DNA of 5,429 nucleotides from contig ONXT01000054.1 of the NCBI GenBank assembly GCA_900321845.1, positions 1 through 5,429 of the forward strand. Direction: 5' to 3'. The notes beneath the pieces were generated by a model that worked only from the letters and a program-made list of their open reading frames with translations, searched no databases and was not told where the DNA came from. The stretch comes from an uncultured Bacteroidales bacterium. Its GTDB lineage: Bacteria > Bacteroidota > Bacteroidia > Bacteroidales > WCHB1-69. Shown piece by piece: positions 1-5,429 of the stretch (positions are counted from its first letter, which is position 1; every line of letters starts with the position of its first letter). Both the position numbers and the translations under genes were made by a program.

Positions 1-380
1 ATTATCATCACGAAAATGTTGTCAATTGACAGCGCCTTCTCCGTCAGATAGCCCGTCAGATATTCCAATGCCAACGTGTGGCGGTAGGTCTTAATCCCCT
101 CGTCAAGGTTCTCTTCCGTGATATTGCTCAAATTCAGCCCGTGATGGTGCTTGACATTGATTTCGTTCAGCCTCTCCACAGAGTCAATCCCGTGGATGAC
201 ATCTCCTTTCAAGTAGATGAAACCGCAGAACAGCAGGGCTATACCAATCCAGATGGCTGTCCAGATAGCTGCCTCCTTTGTTCCGATGACGTGGTCTTTC
301 TTATGGAATACACCTAAATCAAGAGCTAGGAGAAGGATGACAAGTGCCAGAAAACAGCAAAAAGAGATGATTTCATTCAT
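1..380 (-). CDS. TerC/Alx-family integral membrane protein, N-terminal 126 residues (3' end cut by window edge)
   Basis: I translated this by hand from the ATG at 380-378; the frame stays open to base 1, so only the N-terminal part is visible. Residues 4-25 form a first membrane helix ending in ALDLGVFHKKDHVIG, and residues 36-57 form a second (KEAAIWTAIWIGIALLF). Residues 104-125 carry ALEYLTGYLTEKALSIDN followed by IFVM. The LDLGVF and TGYLxEKALSxDN blocks are hallmarks of the TerC/Alx family (Pfam TerC). Members are polytopic inner-membrane proteins linked to tellurite resistance, and E. coli Alx has been tied to manganese export. The acidic D21 and D120 lie where the family keeps conserved intramembrane acids. 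Between helices 2 and 3 there is a long polar segment (about residues 58-100) with a His cluster at 78-80. The gene starts 29 bp after the aroA stop on the same strand. Family assignment is strong; the transported ion is inferred only. Confidence 0.9.
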   Translation of the reverse strand, partial: MNEIISFCCFLALVILLLALDLGVFHKKDHVIGTKEAAIWTAIWIGIALLFCGFIYLKGDVIHGIDSVERLNEINVKHHHGLNLSNITEENLDEGIKTYRHTLALEYLTGYLTEKALSIDNIFVMI

Positions 381-397
381 ACTTGAAAAATTGGATG

Positions 398-405
398 CAA
401 AAGTA
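398..405 (-). promoter_or_regulatory. Possible Bacteroidota -7 box upstream of terC
   Basis: Read on the minus strand these bases are TACTTTTG, a match to the Bacteroidota -7 consensus TAnnTTTG, and they are followed by CA as is common. The box lies in the gap after the aroA stop and about 17 bp before the terC ATG, so a transcript would have a leader of only about 10-12 nt. I see no convincing -33 TTTG about 20 bp upstream, which would fall within the last codons of aroA. It may give terC its own transcription besides read-through from aroA, or may be a chance match in AT-rich DNA. Confidence 0.4.
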
Positions 406-409
406 CATT

Positions 410-1606
410 TTATTTTTGAACTGATTGGACCGCATGCAAATAATTTTCAAATTCAGGATAGGATTTCTTGACGCAGTGCGTGTCGGTCAGATGTACGTGA
501 TGACGTTGGGTGAGCAGCGCGAAAGCCATCACCATCCGATGGTCGTTCCATGTGTCTATCGGGATGACCTGCTCAGGCAGGGTGTATCTGCGTGTTCCGT
601 CGATGGTCAAGGATTCGTTCTCTTTGCTGCAATGGTAGCAGGCGGGCGCGAAACGGGCCAGCGTGGTCGTGAGAATGTCGATGCGGTTCGATTCCTTGAA
701 ATTCAGGTTGCCGATGCCGCTCAGTGTGAGTTTGAAGGGATAGAGTACCGCTGTCGTGGCAAGCACGGGCGCCAAATCGGGATTGTCGGTCAGGTCGATG
801 TCTAGTTCGGCAATGCTCGGATTGCCCAGCTTTTCAATCCAGACGCCCTCTTCGGTTTGCTCGGATTTCACACCCATTTTCGCAAAGAGGTCGGCGGCAA
901 TCCGGTCGCCCTGCAGACCGTCGAGGCGGAGGTTTTTCAGAAGGAGCCGGCGGGGCTTTTCGGATGTCGCGACCAACGCATACCAGAAGGCGGCGGTGCT
1001 CCAGTCGGCTTCCGTGTTGACGGTGCGTCCTCCCAGCATGGCATTCACCACCGACCGCGTCATGTTGATGTAGGGCATGGAGGGTGGGGCAGGAGGGAGG
1101 ATGTGCAGTTGTTGCAGCCCTATTTTATGCGAAATCAGCAGCAGCGAGCTCGCGAACTGGCTGCTCTCCTCGCAGTGGATGGTCATCTCTTTGCTTTGCA
1201 GCGGATGGCCGTGGATGAGCAGCCCGCACTCGCACTCATCGATGTCGGCGCCGATGCTCAATAGGGCGGATACCAACGGACGCACCGGCCGCTTGAGTAG
1301 GCGCGGACTTCCCGTCAGAATCCAATTCCCCTCTGTTGTTGCCAGTACCGACAACAGGAATCGGTAGCCGGCGCCGCAGTCGTTGGCTGTGATGGCGGTG
1401 GTCGTCTCCCGCGACAGCTTGCGCGCCCTGCGGATGCTTTGCAGCGCGGTATGCACCGTCCTCACATCCTCGGATTCATCGGTCGAGATGTCCAAAATCT
1501 CGTCCTTGTAAAGAAATGTGGCGATCAACTGCCTGATTAATAAACTTTTGGAATTGTTTAGGAAGATGGTCGATCCGTTGGGAACATGGATTTTTGAGTA
1601 GGTCAT
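410..1606 (-). CDS. aroA: 3-phosphoshikimate 1-carboxyvinyltransferase (EPSP synthase)
   Basis: This cytoplasmic enzyme joins phosphoenolpyruvate to shikimate-3-phosphate, the sixth step of the shikimate pathway to chorismate. At 398 residues it is somewhat shorter than E. coli AroA (427) but complete. In order it shows the N-terminal SKS...R motif (S19, K20, S21, R25), DCGAGYRFL (76-84), PRLLKRP (101-107), SSQ (148-150) for shikimate phosphate binding, PYINMT (178-183), EADWSTAAF (199-207), DNPDLAP (274-280), FKESNR (303-308), DHRM (355-358) and KKSYPEF (380-386). D277, K304, E305, R308, H356, R357 and K381 align with E. coli D313, K340, E341, R344, H385, R386 and K411, so the catalytic set is present. 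The oddity is the PEP/phosphate loop at 76-82, where the usual NAGTAMR is replaced by DCGAGYR. The ATG at 1606 puts the SKS motif at the normal distance from the N terminus. It lies 25 bp after the CDF gene with no visible promoter in between, and probably shares its transcript. Confidence 0.96.
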   Translation of the reverse strand: MTYSKIHVPNGSTIFLNNSKSLLIRQLIATFLYKDEILDISTDESEDVRTVHTALQSIRRARKLSRETTTAITANDCGAGYRFLLSVLATTEGNWILTGSPRLLKRPVRPLVSALLSIGADIDECECGLLIHGHPLQSKEMTIHCEESSQFASSLLLISHKIGLQQLHILPPAPPSMPYINMTRSVVNAMLGGRTVNTEADWSTAAFWYALVATSEKPRRLLLKNLRLDGLQGDRIAADLFAKMGVKSEQTEEGVWIEKLGNPSIAELDIDLTDNPDLAPVLATTAVLYPFKLTLSGIGNLNFKESNRIDILTTTLARFAPACYHCSKENESLTIDGTRRYTLPEQVIPIDTWNDHRMVMAFALLTQRHHVHLTDTHCVKKSYPEFENYLHAVQSVQK

Positions 1607-1631
1607 AGTGTATGGAGTTTAGGTGAAAAAA

Positions 1632-2528
1632 TCAATCGCTGGTATGTTGGTAATCAAGGGGTTCCACGTGGATTGTGGCTTCAATGCCGTAGTCATTGCG
1701 GATGCTCTCCTCCAGTCGGGTGGCGATGGCGTGCCCTTCGCTGATGCTCAGTGCGCCGTCCAAACGGATATGGAAGGTGAGTTCCTGATGGGTTACGTAG
1801 TTGTGTATGTGGAAATGGTGGGGCTGAAGCTCGTATTGGCAGATGCCTTTCGCCTTGAGCGTGATTTCGTCTATCAGTTCTTGCGAGGGCTTTTCCCCCA
1901 GTATTTTCGTGATGGTCTCTTTGGTTATTTCATAGGTTGCGTAGAAAAGGAGGATGGAGATGGAGATGCCGAGTGCGCCGTCTATCCACCAGAAACGGTT
2001 GGCGAAGAGGATGCCGGCGAGCACGACCACCGACGACAGTGCATCGGTGCGGTGGTGCCAGCCATCGGCCTTGACGCTGATGTTGCCGCTTTTTTTGCCG
2101 AGGTAGAAGGCGTATTGTGCCATCCCTTCTTTCACGATGATGGAAACGATGGTGACGGCGATGGCGATGGGACCGAAAGAGGTGGGTTGCTTGTCTTGCA
2201 GCTTGTCGATGGCATCGGTCAGGAACTCGTAGGCGATGATGGCGAGTATGACGCCGATGAGCAGCGAGGCGATCTGCTCCCAGCGGCCATGTCCGAAGGG
2301 GTGCGACTGGTCGGGCTTCCGCTTTGTGAGTGCGGCGGCGATGATGACGATGATGGAGCTGATGGAGTCCGACAAGGTGTGCCATGCATCGGCCATCAGT
2401 GCGACGGAGCCGGTGACGATTCCCGCCCAGAATTTGAGCCCGAAAAGAGACGTGTTGACAATGATCGACCAAGTCCCTTCCTTGTATGCCGCTATGGCCT
2501 TGTCGTTGTTCTTGTCCAATTCTGTCAT
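1632..2528 (-). CDS. Cation diffusion facilitator (CDF) family metal transporter, probably Zn2+-type
   Basis: This 298-residue inner-membrane protein probably exports divalent metal by exchange with protons. Six membrane helices can be placed at about residues 19-40, 41-68, 85-107, 120-144, 157-176 and 180-204, followed by a cytoplasmic domain (205-298). Helix 2 has ADAWHTLSDS, giving H50 and D54; helix 5 has DGWHHRTDALSS, giving H158 and D162. This HD-HD tetrahedral site is the arrangement usual in zinc CDFs, whereas Fe/Zn YiiP has DD-HD and Mn members have DD-DD. The FGHGRWE motif (78-84) is the conserved loop 2-3 signature. The C-terminal domain has a His-rich run (H237, H238, H240, H242, H247) and the family's closing HVEP (from H287). 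The frame can be extended to a TTG at 2576, but that codon lies inside a -7-like box, so I chose the ATG at 2528. It is probably the first gene of a unit with aroA and terC. The metal is inferred from the motif only. Confidence 0.93.
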   Translation of the reverse strand: MTELDKNNDKAIAAYKEGTWSIIVNTSLFGLKFWAGIVTGSVALMADAWHTLSDSISSIIVIIAAALTKRKPDQSHPFGHGRWEQIASLLIGVILAIIAYEFLTDAIDKLQDKQPTSFGPIAIAVTIVSIIVKEGMAQYAFYLGKKSGNISVKADGWHHRTDALSSVVVLAGILFANRFWWIDGALGISISILLFYATYEITKETITKILGEKPSQELIDEITLKAKGICQYELQPHHFHIHNYVTHQELTFHIRLDGALSISEGHAIATRLEESIRNDYGIEATIHVEPLDYQHTSD

Positions 2529-2573
2529 CGGTGGAGTTCTTTTAGCGTTGATTCCCTTTTTAGTTAGCGGCCG

Positions 2574-2581
2574 CAAAATTA
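2574..2581 (-). promoter_or_regulatory. Probable -7 box for the CDF-aroA-terC unit
   Basis: On the minus strand the bases read TAATTTTG, matching the Bacteroidota -7 consensus TAnnTTTG and followed by CGG. The box lies about 45 bp upstream of the ATG at 2528, leaving a leader of about 40 nt, a normal length. It overlaps the TTG codon that would otherwise extend the CDF frame and so argues for the downstream ATG. No clear -33 TTTG is seen about 20 bp further upstream. Confidence 0.5.
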
Positions 2582-2634
2582 CACATTCTCCTTGTCATAC
2601 CGTCTCGTGCAGCTATTTCACAATCCGTTTTTAA

Positions 2635-2660
2635 TTTTTTTTAACAAATTGAAAAAAAAA
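2635..2660. repeat. A/T inverted repeat (T8 - 9-nt spacer - A9)
   Basis: A run of eight T (2635-2642) is followed by the spacer AACAAATTG and a run of nine A (2652-2660), so the two tracts could pair as an A/T-only hairpin. Because it lies between two divergent promoters, it is more likely a bending or nucleoid-protein-binding tract than a terminator. It has no GC stem. Confidence 0.4.
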
Positions 2661-2694
2661 CAATGTGACGAGGGACTTTTTCTAAAAATTTTTG

Positions 2695-2702
2695 TATCTT
2701 TG
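2695..2702 (+). promoter_or_regulatory. -7 promoter box of the GT5-like / DUF4270 / glmS operon
   Basis: TATCTTTG followed by CA is an excellent match to the Bacteroidota vegetative -7 element (TAnnTTTG) read by the sigma-70-type factor of this phylum. It ends 18 bp before the ATG at 2721, so transcription would begin only about 10-13 nt ahead of the start codon. The -33 TTTG expected near 2672-2675 is not present; the sequence there is T-rich only. No similar box is seen in the 6- and 11-bp gaps downstream, so this promoter probably serves all three genes. Confidence 0.65.
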
Positions 2703-2720
2703 CAAACAAATTTATAGCTT

Positions 2721-3545
2721 ATGGCGAAAAAGAGAGTTTTATATGTTGCTTCTGAGATATATCCTTATCTGCCAGATAGTTACATTTCCAATATTTGTAG
2801 ATTCCTTCCTCAGGGCATTCAGGAGCGATCCAATGAAATCCGCACTTTTATGCCCAAGTTCGGATGTATCAATGAGCGAAAAAACCAACTTCACGAGGTG
2901 ATTCGCCTTTCCGGCCAAAACATTATCCTGGACAATTCCGACCACCCGTTGATTATCAAGGTCGCTTCTCTCCAGGTGGTGAGGATGCAGATTTACTTCA
3001 TTGATAGCGAGGATTATTTCAAGAGAAAGCAGATTTTCGCCGACGAAGAGGGCAATTTCTTCCCCGACAACGACGAACGGATGATTTTCTTTGCGAAGGG
3101 CGTGATCGAGACCGTCCGCAAGCTGGGCTGGGTCCCCGACATCATCCATTGCCATGGCTGGATCTCCTCCATGGTTCCCATCTTCATCAAGACATGTTAT
3201 AAAGACAATCCGCTGTTCCAAGACACACGCATCGTGACCAGCCTCTACAACGACCATTTCGAGGGCTCTCTGGATCCGAATTTCGCCAAGAAACTCGTGG
3301 GTACCGGCATCGATGAGAAATTCGTCGGAGGTCTTGAAAATCCAGACTATCTGTCGGTAGTGCGAAAAGCCGCCGAGTTTTCGGATGCGATGGTCGTCGG
3401 CCATGACGAAGTGCTGCCGAAAGCAAAGGAGGCCATGCGTCTCTTCCCCCGTCCCTTGTTCTATCATCCCAATATCGAAAATTATGTGGATGAATATGAC
3501 CGCTTCTATGACGATTTGATGGATAAACAACCTATAACTTTCTAA
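2721..3545 (+). CDS. Glycogen/starch synthase-like protein: GT5 N-domain only, probably non-catalytic
   Basis: The 274 residues resemble the N-terminal Rossmann domain of GT5 glycogen/starch synthases. The opening KRVLYVASEIYPYL (4-17) aligns with E. coli GlgA QVLHVCSEMFPLL. DNDERMIFFAKGVIETVRKL (116-135) and GWVPDIIHCHGW (136-147) match the family's NxxRFxFFxxA...LGWxPDxxHxHDW region. However, the ADP-glucose-binding KTGGLADV motif is replaced by PDSYISNI (18-25), HDWH becomes HGWI (145-148), and THN becomes SLYND near 3240. The whole C-terminal GT-B domain of a normal synthase (about 480 residues), with its catalytic Glu and nucleotide-binding residues, is absent. The protein ends cleanly and DUF4270 follows after 6 bp, so it is not a fresh truncation. 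Databases usually call such Bacteroidota proteins glycogen synthase; I think that activity is unlikely. There is no signal peptide, so it should be cytoplasmic. The true role is unknown: sugar-nucleotide sensing, or scaffolding in envelope synthesis, would be guesses. Confidence 0.85.
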   Translation: MAKKRVLYVASEIYPYLPDSYISNICRFLPQGIQERSNEIRTFMPKFGCINERKNQLHEVIRLSGQNIILDNSDHPLIIKVASLQVVRMQIYFIDSEDYFKRKQIFADEEGNFFPDNDERMIFFAKGVIETVRKLGWVPDIIHCHGWISSMVPIFIKTCYKDNPLFQDTRIVTSLYNDHFEGSLDPNFAKKLVGTGIDEKFVGGLENPDYLSVVRKAAEFSDAMVVGHDEVLPKAKEAMRLFPRPLFYHPNIENYVDEYDRFYDDLMDKQPITF

Positions 3546-3551
3546 TTTTCA

Positions 3552-4865
3552 ATGAAATATCGCTCATTTATCTTACTCTTTCTTTCTACAATCCTTTTCT
3601 GCGGCTGTAAGAAGGAAATCGACACCATCGGACTTAGCTTCCAAGATGACGACCTCTTGAATGCTCAATTCATGGAACTTCCGATTACCGCGTACTCCGT
3701 GCTGGAAGACTCCCTCTATACCAAGAATCTCCTCAATAATGTGGTGGGAGCGGTCAATGATCCCGTTTTCGGCCGGACGGAAGCCGGATTCTGCACGCAA
3801 TTCGACCTCGCCGGTTCCAATACCAGCCTGATAGGCTCCGAAGATGTGGTCGCACTCGACTCCGTTGTACTCTCCCTGCAGTATTCGGGCTTTTTCGGCG
3901 ACACACTCTCGCCTATGCTCTTTGAAGTTTATGAATTGTCGGAACAGCTCGACAAGGATAACTATTATAGCAACGACGACCATCCGTCGCATTTCGGGAC
4001 GAACCTGCTCTATTCCAATGCATCGTTCTATCCGCGTCCGACAACCCCTGTGACCTTGGACACCATTCGCTATGCGGCCCATGCACGTCTCCGCCTTTCC
4101 AACGACTTCGGAAACCGCCTGCTTTACATGAACAGTTCTGACTTGGCCAACACGGCGGCATTTCAATCTGCTTTTTACGGCTTGGTGGTGAAAGCCACTA
4201 CTGCCACTCGTGGTGCGGGCAGCCTCTCCTATATCAGCCTTACCTCCGCGATGTCGGGCATTACCATTTATTATACAACCAACAATACAGATCATAAAAA
4301 ATACACTTTCCCAATCAGCACGAACTGCGTCCGCTATAATTTCTTTACCCACGACTATTCGACCGCATCCACCGACTTCCGCCGTCAGGTCATTCAACAT
4401 GATACGACTTTGGGGCAGCAGATGCTTTATGTGCAGCCGACGGGCGGGGTGAAAACGCATATCTCCATGCCCGCGCTGATGGACACGCTTTATGGCAAGA
4501 GATACGTCATCAACCGTGCCGAACTGGTGATTGCCAATGTCTCAACGGATGCCTCCTATTTCTTCCAGCCCTATAATCTGGGCCTGCAGCTTGTGACGAG
4601 CGCTGGTACCAATACCTATCTCCCTGATGATGCGAGCTTTACCTCCTCGAACTATTTCGGAGGGGTTTATGATGAAAATACAAAGGAATACAGGTTCCGA
4701 ATCACGAATTACATTCAGCAGCTTCAAAGGAATGGAATCAATGACAAAGGAATCAATATCGTAATTAGCGGTGCGGGTATCCGAGGAAACCGCCTCGTGT
4801 TGCGCGGGACTGACCCATCGTTTGCCGACCGCCTCCGTCTGGAGGTCTATTATACCGCTTACTAA
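3552..4865 (+). CDS. DUF4270 family lipoprotein
   Basis: This 437-residue protein starts with a lipoprotein signal peptide: K2 and R4, a hydrophobic core (F6-F16), and a lipobox-like FCG before C19. The mature N terminus would read CKKEID; Lys followed by acidic residues after the lipidated Cys resembles the surface-export signal described for Bacteroidota lipoproteins, so outer-membrane and possibly surface location is inferred. Family marks include GAVNDPVFGRTEAGF (66-80) followed by TQFDL, VQPTGGVKTHISMP (294-307), INRAELVI (320-327), RFRITNYIQQL (381-391) and a closing RLRLEVYYT (427-435). These blocks match my memory of DUF4270, and the alternating hydrophobic pattern suggests a largely beta-strand fold. 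No enzymatic motif is visible. It lies 6 bp after the GT5-like gene and 11 bp before glmS on the same strand, so it is co-transcribed with both. The function is unknown; a role in envelope maintenance is suggested only by its neighbours. Confidence 0.9.
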   Translation: MKYRSFILLFLSTILFCGCKKEIDTIGLSFQDDDLLNAQFMELPITAYSVLEDSLYTKNLLNNVVGAVNDPVFGRTEAGFCTQFDLAGSNTSLIGSEDVVALDSVVLSLQYSGFFGDTLSPMLFEVYELSEQLDKDNYYSNDDHPSHFGTNLLYSNASFYPRPTTPVTLDTIRYAAHARLRLSNDFGNRLLYMNSSDLANTAAFQSAFYGLVVKATTATRGAGSLSYISLTSAMSGITIYYTTNNTDHKKYTFPISTNCVRYNFFTHDYSTASTDFRRQVIQHDTTLGQQMLYVQPTGGVKTHISMPALMDTLYGKRYVINRAELVIANVSTDASYFFQPYNLGLQLVTSAGTNTYLPDDASFTSSNYFGGVYDENTKEYRFRITNYIQQLQRNGINDKGINIVISGAGIRGNRLVLRGTDPSFADRLRLEVYYTAY

Positions 4866-4876
4866 AACCATTGACT

Positions 4877-5429
4877 ATGTGTGGAATTGTCGCTTATACG
4901 GGATGCAAGGAAGCATACCCGATTTTGATTAAAGGGCTCAGACGCTTGGAATATCGCGGCTACGACAGCGCCGGTGTCGCCCTTTCCCAGGAGAACGGGA
5001 TTTCAGTCTATAAATGCCGCGGAACTGTGGCAGATTTGGATGAGTATTGTTCCGACAAGAACACGGTTTCCCATGCGGGAATTGGCCATACCCGTTGGGC
5101 TACGCACGGCGAGCCCACCACCCAGAATGCCCATCCCCATCTCTCCGAGGATGGAAAATTGGCACTGATTCACAACGGGATTGTTGAGAATTATCTCGTT
5201 CTGAAGAAAGAGCTGATGAACCGCGGATATGAGTTCAAGAGCGAAACGGATACCGAGGTTCTCGTTCATCTGGTTGAGGATATTATCAAAACCGAGCAGG
5301 TCAGCACCTTTGAGGCGGTGCGCATTGCTCTGACGAGCGTGGTCGGTACGTATGCGCTGGCCCTCCTCTCCGCCGACGAGCCTGACCAACTGATTCTGGC
5401 CAAAAAAGGCAGTCCGCTGTTGATAGGAA
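4877..5429 (+). CDS. glmS: Glutamine-fructose-6-phosphate aminotransferase, N-terminal 184 residues (3' end beyond window)
   Basis: GlmS makes glucosamine-6-phosphate from fructose-6-phosphate and glutamine in the cytoplasm, the committed step to UDP-GlcNAc for peptidoglycan and lipopolysaccharide. I translated this from the ATG at 4877, and the frame is open to the window edge. The visible part is the class II glutaminase (Ntn) domain: M1-C2-G3-I4, where C2 becomes the N-terminal nucleophile after Met removal, RRLEYRGYDSAG (22-33), GHTRWATHG (70-78), H86, HNGIVENY (99-106) and ETDTEV (123-128). These cover the glutamine-binding Arg, Trp, Thr, His, Asn-Gly and Asp of the family. The sugar isomerase (SIS) domains expected after about residue 240 lie outside. 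The gene starts 11 bp after DUF4270, leaving no room for a glmS ribozyme such as that of Firmicutes. Gene identity is near certain among Gln-dependent amidotransferases, because the spacing and motifs are GlmS-like and not those of PurF or AsnB. Confidence 0.96.
   Translation, partial: MCGIVAYTGCKEAYPILIKGLRRLEYRGYDSAGVALSQENGISVYKCRGTVADLDEYCSDKNTVSHAGIGHTRWATHGEPTTQNAHPHLSEDGKLALIHNGIVENYLVLKKELMNRGYEFKSETDTEVLVHLVEDIIKTEQVSTFEAVRIALTSVVGTYALALLSADEPDQLILAKKGSPLLIG

Larger units (their letters stand above)
2529..2720. other. Divergent AT-rich intergenic region with promoters for both gene blocks
   Basis: These 192 bp separate the minus-strand CDF-aroA-terC block from the plus-strand block. 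No coding sequence or RNA gene was recognised here. The region holds one -7-like box for each direction and, between them, long T and A tracts. Such tracts are typical of intrinsically curved regulatory DNA. I see no clear operator and no riboswitch-like fold. Confidence 0.7.

Noticed and set aside
381..409. Manganese (yybP-ykoY) or pH-responsive leader ahead of terC
   Set aside because: The gap is only 29 bp with no stem-loop structure visible, far shorter than the known Alx-type leaders.
78..471. Two short plus-strand frames at the left edge
   Set aside because: They overlap the minus-strand terC frame, which has clear TerC/Alx motifs. The plus-strand products match nothing I recognise.
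1623..2567. Long plus-strand frame (314 codons) fully opposite the CDF gene
   Set aside because: Its product is rich in Asp, Gly and Val repeats with no recognisable domain, as expected from the reverse of a GC-biased transporter gene. The minus-strand frame has clear CDF motifs.
2621..2660. Rho-independent terminator in the intergenic T run
   Set aside because: There is no GC-rich stem before the T tract, and both flanking genes point away from it, so no transcript would need to end here.
2739..3530. Long minus-strand frame (263 codons) opposite the GT5-like gene
   Set aside because: It mirrors the real gene almost end to end, shows no family motifs, and has no promoter-like box at its start. 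It is a shadow frame.
2721..3545. Pseudogene of a full-length glycogen synthase
   Set aside because: The frame is clean, ends 6 bp before the next gene, and no remnant of the GT-B C-domain follows. The short form looks like the native length of this family.
3573..4460. Minus-strand frame of 295 codons opposite DUF4270
   Set aside because: It has no recognisable domain, and the plus-strand frame has a signal peptide and DUF4270 motifs. It is a shadow frame.
4866..4876. Possible glmS ribozyme or riboswitch ahead of glmS
   Set aside because: Only 11 bp separate the DUF4270 stop from the glmS start, too short for any structured leader, and the upstream sequence is coding.

Overview
The window looks like ordinary chromosomal DNA from a member of the Bacteroidota, most likely order Bacteroidales. 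The evidence is a DUF4270 lipoprotein (a family I know only from this phylum), promoter -7 boxes of the TAnnTTTG type, start codons without a clear Shine-Dalgarno sequence, and the gene order glycogen-synthase-like / DUF4270 / glmS. Genus cannot be fixed from the sequence alone.

Layout: two divergent gene blocks face away from a 192-bp AT-rich intergenic region (2529-2720). On the minus strand, reading leftward, are a cation diffusion facilitator (CDF) metal transporter (1632-2528), aroA for EPSP synthase (410-1606), and the 5' part of a TerC/Alx-family membrane protein (380 to beyond base 1). The gaps are 25 and 29 bp, which suggests a co-transcribed unit, with a possible extra promoter just ahead of terC. 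On the plus strand are a short protein equivalent to a degenerate GT5 glycogen/starch synthase N-domain (2721-3545), a DUF4270 lipoprotein (3552-4865), and the 5' part of glmS (4877 to beyond the right edge). The gaps are 6 and 11 bp, so this is almost certainly an operon.

How the genes may work together: the minus-strand block combines two membrane proteins of metal-handling families with one shikimate-pathway enzyme, and a functional link is not obvious. The plus-strand block pairs glmS, the entry step to UDP-GlcNAc and so to peptidoglycan and LPS, with a predicted outer-membrane lipoprotein and a probably non-catalytic GT5-like protein. That trio is the best candidate for an under-described system: the usual 'glycogen synthase' label does not fit the sequence, and DUF4270 has no assigned function that I know of. 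No RNA genes, CRISPR arrays, insertion sequences or phage genes were seen, and no stretch over 300 bp lacks a gene.
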